Shown piece by piece: positions 11,641-31,632 of a stretch of DNA of 64,000 bases. Source of the stretch: Liquidambar formosana (taxonomy: Eukaryota; Streptophyta; Magnoliopsida; Saxifragales; Altingiaceae); NCBI GenBank assembly GCA_039720395.1, contig CM077821.1, positions 44,555,888 through 44,619,887 of the forward strand. The letters are read 5' to 3'. Numbering within the stretch: position 1 is the stretch's first letter; each line of letters starts with the position of its first letter. The position numbers and the translations under genes were made by a program. Under the pieces are notes generated by a model that saw nothing but the letters and a program-made list of their open reading frames with translations, did no database searches and was not told where the DNA came from.

Positions 11641-13560
11641 CAATAGTAGGGGAATTTTTGGAATGAATGAATTCTCATTCTCAATGTTGAGACCGCTTGA
11701 AAGTGCAATATTTCAAGCGGTATTGGTTTTTCACATGAGTAATCAGAGACATTAAGACCACTGGGGGAGAAGGCGGATCCATAAATGGACACGGGATTAG
11801 GTGTGACTTTATCTCCTCCAAATTCTTAACATTGACCTGGTATGGCTTCCTTTCTTCTCCTAACATTTCCCACGTGGAAAAATTCTTCAATCGCCTCATG
11901 TGTTTCTTCTTCAATGTTGAACCCTTGAGACGTCATGTTACGTCTCCTCATATTTGCTATTGGTCTCAAAAGACACCCCATTCAGTTTGTTCTCTGCTCC
12001 CTGTGGCTAAAAGATTGCAATACGGTAGTTGACAAATACTATGAACATTGTAGAGAAATTACTATAGCTTGCCAAAAGTAATTACACCCCCAAATCACTA
12101 GGAATCATCTTATGCTGTCCTCTTCTTTCTCTTCTGTTTTTGTTCAGGACAATCGTATGATATGAATTCTATAACCTCTACTGTTGACCCGAACCTCTTG
12201 TGCTCACCAAAGTTGGCTTTTTCCTTGCTTTCTTAGACTTACTGGGATCAATAAAGCCATGCGCCACCTATTCGACGCATGAATGAGCACATGATCAATT
12301 GGACGGTGATCTGTGTCGCAATAGGAAAATTGCTGCTTGAATTGAACATACCTACCAACACAAAAATAAACAAATAAATAAAAATGTTCAGAAAACAGGT
12401 GCAGAATGGAAATGAAGGGCATACCATGGTACGCCGTAGTTTAGAATTAGCAAAATAGGGAAGCAATTATATGCAGTGTTTTGGAACCGAGGCCAGATGC
12501 TCAATTGGAGTATTTTTGGTTTTGGGGTGTGTGTGTGTTTTTTTGGGGGGGGGGGGGGGGAGATCCATATCCAAAGTAAAAAACATAATCAAACATCGCA
12601 TCAAAGATTAATAAAAGAAAATATACCCTGGTCGTCTTTGAACATTTCGTCCATTGATTGAAATGAAACAATCAAGCAGTTCCAGATCTTAAAAATGTCT
12701 GAAACCCTATCTCATGGGTTAGCATACAAACTACAGATTGAATCATCTACCATCTGTCAAAGAAAAGTTTTTCCTACCCTAACCATCAAGAAGGTGCCCT
12801 TTATAGCCCCAGGCGATACTTTCAAAGTTCCAGACGTTCTTAATTTAGTAAATATGCAGACCGCACACATTAAAAAAACATACATTTTTGGGAGATATTG
12901 TGAGCAAGTAAATCAATCTTAATACCGTATATTATTAATTGCCTACGCTGGATATATAAAGTTACAAACATAAAAGCACTATAGAGGAACAACTTATGCT
13001 ACTTGACCCACTGGATGACACATATTAGATGCGCAATAATCACAAGCCAACAAAACATATGGTGTAACGTTCACAGCTGGCAATAGGTGTCAAATATTAT
13101 ATGAGCAACACTCACAAGCTAACAAAGCATTGGTGTAACGTTCACTGATTCATGTGCCCCATAAAAGGGCAAGATGAGTAATTGCGCAATCCTGATAAAG
13201 TGGCACACCCTGTATACTCATACCCTTCTGTACCTATAGAAAAGGCAAGTAAAAGCCATGCCAATACATAAACAGTCAAGTGGATGTAAAATGCCAGATA
13301 CGGCCGGCGCACAAATATAACCACATCAATTACATGAATAGAGTCATCAAATCGATGTCCATATGAAGCTATAGGGTGCACCCCACAATAGATTATTCTT
13401 TAATCTTATATTATGAATCAATTAAGTAGTGATAATAAACAGGTTTTAGGAACCTGTGCAAATACAGTTGCTAAGCTTATTTGTTTTTTCTCGTGTTCCT
13501 TGGTTCACAATCCAATTGTAAATCACACAATTCAAAGGTTGATAACATAGTCCAAAATTA
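11640..13560. repeat. Duplication unit, copy IV, downstream of NAD(P)-binding gene copy 1
   Basis: It carries the landmarks of copy II in the same order: TTCTCAATGTTGAGACC (11,681), GACCTGGTATGGCTTCC (11,834), GGACGGTGATCTGTGTC (12,301), CAAGAAGGTGCCC (12,787), GGCGATACTTTC (12,813), two minisatellite units (13,048; 13,119) and GGGTGCACCCCAC (13,374). It leads without interruption into the 3' flank of gene copy 1. A poly-G run lies at 12,545-12,560. The unit is therefore the downstream flank that was amplified with the gene. Confidence 0.75.
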
Positions 13561-13567
13561 ACAACTA

Positions 13568-17762
<4,195 letters not shown>

Positions 17763-17885
17763 AGCTGCTGAAACTACTCTCAGTTCCTCAAACCCTTATG
17801 GACCCTTGTCGGGAAAAATGTCGACCCAGGTGAAGAAGAAGAAGCGATACGATGAGAGTCGGTGGAATTTTTAGGACGTCGTACT

Positions 17886-17981
17886 TCAAAAATGACACCC
17901 AACTACTAGATTTATGACATCAACGGGAGCTTGAAATGGAAGGCGTAGTCGAAAAGACCGTACACGTGTCACCGTAGACAT
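17886..17981 (-). other. Remnant of transit-peptide start, now a 31-codon upstream ORF
   Basis: The frame opens with M-S-T-V-T-R-V, aligning to the first residues of copy 2 (M-A-T-V-T-R-A). It leaves that frame within about ten codons and stops at 17,886-17,888. The cause is a short deletion relative to 25,595-25,620. If the transcript still starts upstream, this uORF would precede the 255-residue frame and could reduce or condition its translation. Confidence 0.65.
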
Positions 17982-17989
17982 TCGCGAAG

Positions 17990-20850
17990 ACTAGTGTTAT
18001 GGATTAACTATCCATCCGTTCGTCGTTGGGACGCCCAAAATTCACGACGCTGCGAGATGGGCTCCGACGATTCCCCCACGTAGCCCCGCAATTAGTTGTT
18101 TCGCATTGACTTGCTTATCCATCTTTGTGAAACAATTTAATGAATGACAAGGAAGCGATTAAGTAAAAAGTTGATGTAGGATGGGTTAAGGGAACGTAGC
18201 ATCTTTCATTGTATTTTTTTTTCGTTTTTAAATCTTTTTTTTATGTCAATAAAGACATTACTACTAAGTACTAACCCTCCACGTTAATATCAAAGTTCAT
18301 AAAGACATCAACGTTTTTCAATGAGTTTAAATTCGTTAATTGTTTGATAATCCTCCTTTTCTCACTTTCAATGGTAATTAAACTTCCAACCCGACACCAT
18401 AAAGTCCAAGTAGCAACTAGAACTTTGAATAGCATGACCTTGAATTTTTTTTTTTTTTTTGTTTATTTTTTGGATCTCCTGTCACAAGGTTCCATCTAAG
18501 CAAACATGTAATATCACACAACTATTCCATTAAGTTTAAATAATGGACTTTATGATTGTCTCACATTGATGCGTGATTTATAAAATCGTTAAAAATTAAG
18601 TAAATTAAAAATTTCTAGAAAAGATTGACAAAAGTGACCAAGTTGATAGAACTAAAGGCACAAATCGTATAAAGATCAGAAATAAAAATAACTCACCTGA
18701 AAAATTTTATTGAATTTCGGTCAAATTCTTACAAAAAAATATCCACCACTCAAATTCTTCCCTTCCACTCCCAACGTCCCCTACTTTCCCTACTGTGATA
18801 TGCTCCACTTCTACCTTCTTAATCTTCTTCAATTAATTCCCATAACTACCTTCCATTATTTTCGCCCATTCATAACTCTTCTCCTTTATTTTTCCTATAC
18901 TTCCCAAAACTCTCTCTCTCCATCTTTGTTAGGTCCTTCCAATTAATTCTCATAACTACCCTGCATTATTTTCGCCCATTCATAACTCTCTTCCTTTATT
19001 TTCCTATACTTCCCAAAACTCTCTCTCTCCATTTTGTCAGGTCCTTCCTTACATCTCTCAATTCCCTCAATTACTACTCCTACTTTTTTTTCTCCTTGTC
19101 ATTCACAATCCTGTGAACAATCCCTTTAGTAGTAGACTGTTTCATTGTGTAACTTTTTGAACATATAAGTAAATCTAGGTTTTATTTTTTTATTTTTTTA
19201 TTTAAAGAAATTGAATGGATAATTAGTTACCTAGGTCTCAATTACATATAACTAGAGATGTATGTGATTGTAGTTACTATAATTGTTATAGTGGGAAACA
19301 GTTACATGACGAATAAATGGATGAAGAAGATGAAGTGTAGGCATGTAACTATTCATGTAAGTAAACATAGGGGTTTGTTTTGATTTATTTGAGTTTCGAT
19401 TTAGGGATTTTGACATTGTTGATGTGGGTTATGAAATTTCATATATTATTCAGAATAATTACATTGCAAATTTTTCTAAAAATACACACGCATATGGGAT
19501 AGTTACATGATTTTACATAAAATAAGTCCACAAAAAAGCCATACATCATTAACTAGTTACATCTGTTGAAGCTTGATGGGTATGAATTTTATTGGACATT
19601 TAGCAAACCTAAATGATGAATGGGTGGGTTTGATTCCATAAATCGTTACTAGTTTTCCATTTAAAATCTTACCATATGTGTTTAGAAAAGCAGTATAATG
19701 AATGAGATGGATTTGATTTTAGAAATTGTTGCTGATTTTCCTTTTAAAACCTTGCCATATATGTTTAGAAGGGTATTGGTAGTATTCATGATAAGGTTTT
19801 TTACAATTATTTCCAAAACGTTACCGTTTAAGAGCTTTAATAAGTGACTTACGACTTAAGCAAACCCCCAAATGTGTACCTCCCACTAATTTTCCAAAAA
19901 AAAAAAAAAGAGAACAAAACGTTGATGGAACTAAAATGTAATTAACTCTAAGTCCTTATTCCCTTATGACAATGAATAATGAAAGTGTGGTCCTCAACGG
20001 CAGCAGCACCCCAAAAAAAAAAAAAACAATAAATAAATAAATTTAAAGGAGGAATGGATATTTCCTCATCTTTGAGCGCTCTCTTGTTTCACTTTACCAT
20101 CCAATCCATTTTTCCTAGAGAGAGAGAGAGAGAGAGAGAGGGGCAACCATTCAATGAAAAGCAAGCAATCAATATCGCACATCCAATAGAAGAACAAACG
20201 AGCAGAGGCAGAGGAATATCATGCAACAACTTCCATTGCAGACCTCCCAAATCTCATCCTCATAAATATTCTCTGAGACTGTACACTGTAGACCCCAATC
20301 TATTCACAAAACCAAACATTTGAGTAGGCCTTTTGGGAAGACGGAGATTGGCGAAGTTCACGAAGATCTGAAAGCCTCTCTCTCTCTCCAAACAACGAAG
20401 TTGCGTAAATCTGAAAACCCTAGTTCACTATCTCCGTCTCCTTCACTCTAGGGTAATGTTAGGGTGGTTTTGAAACTTAAGAATGATAATGATAATCCTC
20501 TCCCGTCTCGTTCGTTGAACCCTAATCTCTTTTTCTCCATTTGTTTCCTTTATCTTCAGAAATTGAGGTTTCGGTCCTTTGATAAACCAAGCACCAGCCG
20601 GTCAATTTTGCATTTCCTCAAGACTCTGCCACATCATGTTTGCCCCCAAAACCTTTAAATTATGATACTATGAGACTGTTGTCTTTCCTCTCAAATTATG
20701 CATTTCTGGCTCACATCACACCGCCGTTTGAAGTCTTTCGAGATTAGCAATTGCGCAGAGATGAAGCGAATTGGGCCTGTCCGCTTCTGCAAAAATTCTT
20801 CTTATTTTTCATCAAACAATGAAGACTTAGTTCTCTTATGCCCAAATAAT
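17990..20850. other. Intergenic between the two oxidoreductase copies; contains a tandem duplication, no confident gene
   Basis: The first 190 bases are the promoter-side flank shared with copy 2 (ATCCATCCGTTCGTCG near 18,012 and 25,663). A direct duplication of about 113 bp lies at 18,829-18,941 and 18,939-19,050 (CCATTCATAACTCT...TTCCCAAAACTCTCTCTCTC). Short open frames near 20,054-20,323 and 20,464-20,658 are flanked by AG and CT tracts. They have no recognisable domain. Confidence 0.55.
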
Positions 20851-20940
20851 CCTTGGTTCACAGTTAACAACAGGCGCACATGCCCCATAAATGGCCAAGA
20901 TGAGTAATTGCAATCCTGAAAGAGTGGTTTTACCAACCAA

Positions 20941-20993
<53 letters not shown>

Positions 20994-21162
20994 GTGATCC
21001 CATCAGCACATGTTGATGTAAGTTACATCAGTACTATGCATTGGGGGTTGTACTCCTTGCATTGATTCAATGCATCTCACATCTCATTAATGCACAAGGT
21101 ACAACTCTTAATGCAGGTTTTGATATAAGTTATATCATCACGTGCTTACTTGATCATCATCC

Positions 21163-21195
<33 letters not shown>

Positions 21196-21410
21196 TCATC
21201 CAATCAATGTCCATATAAAACTATGGGGTCCACCCCACTAGGCCACTATAGATTATGCTTTAATCTAAAACTATCAAGTATGAATCAATTAAGTTGTGAT
21301 AGTACACACAGTAAATATCCGTTGTTACAATCCAATGTGTAAATGACACCGTTTAAATTTGGAAATTCAAAGGTGGATAGCATAGTCCAAAATCAACAAC
21401 TATGGCCATC
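20850..21410. repeat. Duplication unit, copy V (shortened), downstream of NAD(P)-binding gene copy 2
   Basis: TTCACAGTTAACAACAGGCG...CCCCATAAATGGC (20,859-20,896) and CATATAAAACTATGGGGTCC (21,212) match the ends of units II-IV. The middle has been replaced by two TA microsatellites (20,945-20,986 and 21,163-21,190) around an unrelated 150-bp segment. It flows into the 3' flank of gene copy 2. Confidence 0.7.
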
Positions 21411-21415
21411 GAAAA

Positions 21416-25635
<4,220 letters not shown>

Positions 25636-25659
25636 TCGAGAAGACTTGTGGGACGGATT

Positions 25660-27395
25660 AAGTATCCATCCGTTCGTCGATGGGACGCCCTAGAGTTTGC
25701 GACGCTGCGGGATGGGCTCCGACGCTTCCTCCACGTAGCCTGGCAAGGGAGTTGCTTCGCATTGATTTTCTTATCCTCCTTTGCCCGGTGAATCGCCTTA
25801 TCTAGTGATTTCCTTATCCTATTCCCAACAGGCTACTCAACTACTCATTAACACTTATTGAGTCTTAACTAATCGAGATTCACGGTCCATTAATACTCGC
25901 ATGTAATAAGGTCTTTGTTTTGACATTTTGAGGGCCGTCCGGTCTTAACGATACATGCGGCTTACGGGAAATAGCAGGTATATAGGGTTCATCCCGATTT
26001 TACAAATGGTCAATGAAATAGGATTAGAGTTTCACCTCATCAAAATAATAATAATAATAATAATAATAAAAAAGAAATTTCTGAAGTTTAAGAATTTTTT
26101 AAATTTAATTTGATATTTTTAAATTTAATATTTTATCAAATTAAATTTAGTTTGTAAGCATATTACTTTCCTCAACTTTGCTCGTTTATAATCTTAAATG
26201 TCATTGACATAACAAACAAAGTATTAAAGAAAAATAAAAATAAAAATTAAGAATCAATATTAAGGGAAATATCCAAAACCTCTTTTAAAAATAAAATCAT
26301 GTCTAAAAACCCCATTAAATATTTTTCCTATCCATCCAATCCAAATAAAAAAAATCATATCCATTAATTCTAACCAGTTAACTTTTTGTTTACTGTTGTT
26401 AAAAAAAGGGGTGATTTGACTAAAATACCCTTATTTGACATTAAAATGTTTAATGAAAAAAAATGTCTATTTAACTAAATTTCTACTTTTATTCTTTTAG
26501 TGTAATTAGAATAAAATTAACTATCATTAATTAATTATTCTCTAGTGTGCATGTGGGGGGAGGAGGTAAAGAAAGAGAAAGTGTGAGAGATTTAGGTAAA
26601 GAAGGGGCGAAAGGGAAAATTTTGTTAAATGTGCATTTTTGTTATTAAACTTATTAATATAAAAGAAGGGTATTTTAGTTAGATCACTTTTTTCTTAACA
26701 ATAGTAAACAAAAAGTTAACTGGTTAGAGTTAATGGATATGATTATTTTTTATTTAGATTAGATGGATAGGAAAAATATTTAATGGGGTTTTTAGATATG
26801 ATTTTATTTTTTAGGGAGGTTTTCAATATTTCCCCTAAATAGTTTTACTTAATACTTATTTCGCCAATGTCCCATCTCTTGGGTCTAATAACATATCTTA
26901 TCCTAATAAAAATGTAGGATTTGCGAAGATATTGGTTTTAAACTTCGTTTGAGTGTGCATTATTTTATTTTTTGAAAAAACCTGGCACAGCCTTTACAAT
27001 TCCTTGCTGCTCACGAGTATCAATCAACTATAGAAACTAGTATAGGTATGCAAAGGGAAATGTTAGTTAGACCCACACTTTGCCTTCTACATAATTAGCT
27101 CCACACTTTGCCTTATGCTTTGCCCTACTCTGTAACTCCATTCAGTATCTCGATAATAACCACATCACGTAAACACACAGCCCATCTTCTTCCAGTATGA
27201 CATCCCTTCTCTTTTATTAGTTTTGATGTTTTGCTTCATCGATCATACTTGGGTCATGAGTGAATGCTTCTTTTGCTGTCATCATTGTTGTTGTTTTTGT
27301 TGTGGTAAGCATAGTTCTCAACTTGATCAATAACTTGGGTATTATCTGTTTCTTATCAGAAAAGCTTTTTGGACATTGTTTTGGTAATCATCCTG
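25660..27395. other. Intergenic between copy 2 and the UFD1 pseudogene; holds one MITE
   Basis: Apart from an ATA microsatellite (26,044-26,070) and the inverted-repeat element at 26,264-26,835, there is no gene. The final 300 bases precede the UFD1-like first exon and may include its former promoter. No TATA box convinces me. Confidence 0.55.
26264..26835. mobile_element. MITE with about 190-bp terminal inverted repeats (Tourist-like candidate)
   Basis: The left arm GGGAAATATCCAAAACC... is matched by the reverse complement of the right arm (GGGGAAATATTGAAAACC...). Pairing is high for about 190 bp, including AACCCCATTAAATATTTTTC and CAGTTAACTTTTTGTTTAC. TAA flanks both ends (26,261-26,263 and 26,836-26,838), as in PIF/Harbinger-type MITEs. 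There is no transposase frame in the 570 bp. Family assignment rests on the 3-bp duplication, which could be chance. Confidence 0.72.
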
Positions 27396-30110
27396 ATGGA
27401 GGAAACTTCTCAACCTGACAGCATGGTATGCTTGTAATTTTTTTATTTTTTTATTTTTACAATCGATGGAATCTCCCCAACCCCCTATTATCAACAAATG
27501 GGTATCAATACTTCATTATAAATTTGAACCCAAGATGCTCACTGAACAAGTGAGGAAAATGCTACCACTGGCAATGCTTGTAATTCATTGATACTTTCTC
27601 CAAGCTCCAAGGCTATGTTTGGGGACACAATTTCAATATAAATTTTTGTGAATCATATTTGCGTAACCCACAATTCAATTGGATGTTTCTCCTAAACCAT
27701 ATGTTGAATATCAAGTTTATTGGAGATTAAGAGCTGCATCATCCATAAATGGTTTTTTTTTTATAGTAATTAGAAGTGCAGGCTTATGACTTGGATGGCT
27801 ATGCATATGATCAATGTAATATTTGGCATGTAGAACCTTAGTGGGAAAAATATAGCTATCGTGAATTCTGTAAAAAACCGTGCTCCCCCAATTACCATAA
27901 AAAATAAAAATTTCGTCACCTCTGATCTTTTTATATATTAAGTTTAATTGATAGTTGCCAGCTTATGTGTAGCTTCTTCTATCTTCAGTTTTAATTATGG
28001 ATTATAATTTTTTTTGATTCTTTTATGCATGCAGATTTGTTGTCTAATTTGCTTTTATTAATGTTGCAGGGAGACAAATATGATCGTTACTATGACTCAT
28101 TCCAACAAGCTTATTATTGTTATTCTCTTTCTTACATTAAAAAGGTTCTTTTCAATCACCACTTCTCTAGTAGATCTCTTAGTTATATTTTTCCCATAAT
28201 TCCTTTGCGTGTGCATGAATTAGGCTTGGGGCTAGAAAAGGTTTTTTAGCATGCATTATTCAGAATTGTTCTAAAGATGTGTCTCCTCTGATACAGAATA
28301 TACTTAATGGAAACTCTACCTTATAGCAAATTCAATTTTTGCACTTCTGTTTCTGTGTTTCCCACTTCTGTATCTCCTTCTTTCTTCCTCAAATTGATAA
28401 CTATGATCAAGACTAGGTTGCATTTGTACTATACTCAAGGAGTCTTGCATTAGTGACAGTTGATTCATGTTTTCTTTGAAAGAGCCTAGTAGAATGATTT
28501 AGTTCAAAACCTTCTCGCTGTTTCCTTTTCCATTTAAATCTAATTTGAAATTGATTCTGTTTCCTTTCTGTCACTGCAGTCACATCTGGAAAACGGAAAT
28601 AAAAGTAAGTTTATCCTTTTTACCTAGTCATACATTTATTTATTTTTTAGGTTATTTTTTATTTATTTTATTTTTATAAGATTCTGATAGTTGCTGATGT
28701 AAATGTGTGGTTTTACTTTTTGATTCTAGTTATAATGCCTCCCTCAGCTCTGGATCGTCTTGGTAAGTTGATTATTCTGTATTTTCCCCTTTATTCCCTC
28801 TCTCAGCCTTCTCATGCGAGAAAGACCCCATTACGCATTGTTTGTTTTTCACAATTTCAATTGACATGCTTGCATTATATAATATATTTGAATTGTGTTT
28901 CTGCAGCATATATGGAGATAGACTACCCAATGATATTTAGCATCCATAACTATTCAGTTGGAAAAGTTTCACATTGTGGAGTTTTAGAGTTCAGTGGCGA
29001 GGAGATTCTATCTTTTTGCCGAATTGGGTGTGCTTGAACTTAATTGTATTCAGTGGATTTAATATAATTACTGCTATTTTCCCTCTCTTGGCATTGTTTA
29101 CCACATTCAGATGATGGAGAACATGAAACTACAAGAGAGTGACATTGTGAAACTAAAGAGCACCAGTCTTCAAAAGGGAACTTACATGAAGCTGCAACCC
29201 CACACCAGGGACTTCATAAATCTCCCCAACCCCAAAGCTGTGTTAGTGACTTTACTGCATTGATTTACACCCTTCTTTCAAAACAAGTTGCTCTGTAATT
29301 TATTTTCTGTAATTGGTTTCTTTATAATCTTTCCATGTGCTACCTTGCAGTTTGGAAACAGTTCTGGGGAAATTCTCGTCTGACCACTGGAGATACTATT
29401 ATGATCACCCATAACAAAAAGAACTACAACATTGATGTAGTAGAAACCAAGCCATCCCCTGCAATAAGTACTGTTGATACAGATTGTGAGGTAGAATTTG
29501 CCCCTCCTCTAGACTATAAAGAACCTGCAAAACCAGCACCAGTGATGAAGTCGAAGAATGCATATGCTAAAGGTTTCCCACCCCCTCTTTCTTTTCAGTT
29601 TATTACATTTCAGTTTTAAAATGATCCATTCTGATACATGAAACAATTCCTAACCTTCCAGATCAAGAAAAGCCAGCCAAGGAAGAACCCAAATTCAGAT
29701 CGTTCACAGGTGTTTCAAGACGCCTGGATGGGAAACCTTCAAATGAATTAGCTTCTCCCTCTTTCTCTCCCGTGGTGGAAGAGCACCCCTTGGTTGCTAC
29801 CGAAGTGACAAGCAAGGCAACAAAATTGAACTTCCAATTATTTAAGCATTCGGGAAAGCTTTCATTCAGGCTCCTAAGAGGTCAACTAAGGTATGTCTTG
29901 TTTTTGGGCTTTGGTATCTGAATTACCCTCTTATGTATCAAAGAAAAGAAGCCAATATATGTGCACTACTTACTTGCAGTAGTAGGATCTGAAATAATCT
30001 ACTTGTGTTGATTCTTCTGCACCTCTCTAAACAGAATGTCAAGGCTGAAACTCCAAAGAAGGAAGAAAGTTTCAAGCATTCAAGGGAAGAAGTACACATT
30101 GGCAGACTGA
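27396..30110 (+). pseudogene. UFD1-like gene (ubiquitin fusion degradation 1), frameshifted duplicate
   Basis: Nine exon-like blocks with GT-AG boundaries: 27,396-27,425, 28,070-28,144, 28,580-28,604, 28,730-28,762, 28,907-29,027, 29,111-29,241, 29,351-29,572, 29,662-29,890 and 30,035-30,110. The product follows plant UFD1: IIMPPSALDRL, DYPM, SHCGVLEF, KGTYMKLQPHTRDF, IDVVETKP, DTDCEVEFAPPLDYKEP, FTGVSRRLDGKP. UFD1 is the Cdc48/Npl4 cofactor that binds ubiquitin in ER-associated degradation. Frames break in exon 5 (a deletion after GGCGAGGA near 29,001-29,005), in exon 7 (2 nt missing near 29,384) and in exon 9 (small deletions near 30,069 and 30,085). The N-terminus also diverges. Retained introns mean it is a duplicated, not a processed, pseudogene. 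Sequencing error at all sites is unlikely. Confidence 0.8.
27438..27575 (-). mobile_element. tRNA-derived SINE in UFD1 pseudogene intron 1
   Basis: On the minus strand it reads CCAGTGGTAGC (A-box-like), CTCACTTGTTCAGTGAGC, TTGGGTTCAAATTT (B-box-like), then a body and a T-rich tail (plus-strand 27,438-27,460). It shares most positions with the interrupted SINE at 7,013-7,144. Internal Pol III promoter boxes and a simple-sequence tail are typical of plant SINEs. Confidence 0.58.
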
Positions 30111-31632
30111 AATTGCCTCTTTTTAATCAAAATTTCTTTTCAGCACTCTATGAGCCAGAAAAGGTTGTACTTGAGTGAATTGCAAATTAATGAATCAAAC
30201 ATAATAGATGATTCAACACACCATGAGATTTAAAAAAAAAAAAAAATAATAATAAATAAATAAATAAACTTTTTTCCTTCTTGCATCATTGGTGATTGAA
30301 AGAAAAGCTCACAGAGCTAGTCTTGAAAACAATCAATTGTGTTTGTTCCAAATCCAAACATATATTGACTCTGTTTATTACACAAGCTTGATCAGAATAC
30401 CATCTTGTGAATTCTTTTTACTAATTGGTTCTCTTTTACCACTTGCAGTTGTTTTCAAATTTTCATCCTTTTTGTTTTGTTTTGTTTTGTTTTGTTCTCT
30501 TTCTAGTTAAGTATAGCAGATTGTTGTGCCAAGTTTGGACCAAATTGTTGCGTCTAATTGAGCCTCTTGTTTAGCTGATCAAGCTCAAGCCCAAGTAGTT
30601 TGGTTCCTCTTATAGCCCCAATTGTGCATGTGCACGATGGTGAGCCCTTATTTTTTATGAGAATTGGTATTGCCTAAATCATGACCATAACTTCTATGAT
30701 CAACTTCTGTGCAGTATCCCCTACCATACAGATACACAAAATTATCGTACTTCACTATTATTTATAGGGCTGAAGAGAATGGATAGAATGCATTACCAAA
30801 CCAATGACTTTGATTGTTCCAGTTGGCTTTCTCCCCTCCTTACAGAGGTTATTGTTAGGAGATATGCCTCCCTAGTTCCTGACTTCCTGTCAGGTATTCT
30901 ATTTTCATTAGAAAAGGGCCAATGACAGCTTCTACTAAATTTTTTTAATGTTCTAGTCCATCTTCTTGGCAAGCTGATTTGATTAAACAAATAATTTTTT
31001 TCCCAAGCGTCAATGAGCTCTCTACTACCAGATCTGAACCAAAAGAACCCAAGAACCAGCTAATATATATAAAACGTGATTAGCATGGCCTTCTTTCCGT
31101 TGATTTCTGTTAGGTATTCCATTTTCATAATGAAGGAGCCAATGTCAGCTTCTACTAAATTTTATTTATTTATTTTTTAGTTCTAGTCTATCTTCTTGGT
31201 AAGTTGAATTACATCCAACTTGATTAAACAAGTAATGTTAATCCATACGTCATGGTGCCCTCTGCTACCAGATATGGAGGGGGGAAAAAATCCAAGAGCC
31301 AGCTCACATATATTACCTATCAAATCATATCAAATGATTAGCATATATAGCGTGATTAGCATGGCATTCTAACGTTCTTTTAATAATTAACATTTGATTA
31401 TGACCCCACTGAGACTATTAATAATATAATAGGTGATTAAAACCATAATTTTTTTTGCCCCAAATAAATAAAATGAAAAATGAAAAAAACCACTATCAGT
31501 GAACAGTACATTGGTGCCAAAAAAGAGAAGATTTTTCATTAATTTATAATCACAATAGAAGCATCTACATCATTTTAACAACATGGGCAGGGAATGGGGA
31601 TGATAAGATCACTAATAGGTGATGACATAAAC
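30111..31632. other. Intergenic with a tandem duplication of about 220 bp
   Basis: The segment starting CAGGTATTCTATTTTCATTAG (30,891) recurs as TAGGTATTCCATTTTCATAA (31,111). Both continue through GCTTCTACTAAATTTTATTT-like sequence, TAGTC(C/T)ATCTTCTTGG, CTACCAGAT and GATTAGCATGGC (31,079 and 31,355). A TTTTG pentamer run lies at 30,472-30,495. No gene was recognised. Confidence 0.6.

Noticed and set aside
20054..20330. F-box-like reading (D-L-P-N-L-I-L-I-N-I-L) near 20,240
   Set aside because: The match is about ten residues, out of frame with its surroundings, and is followed at once by a stop.
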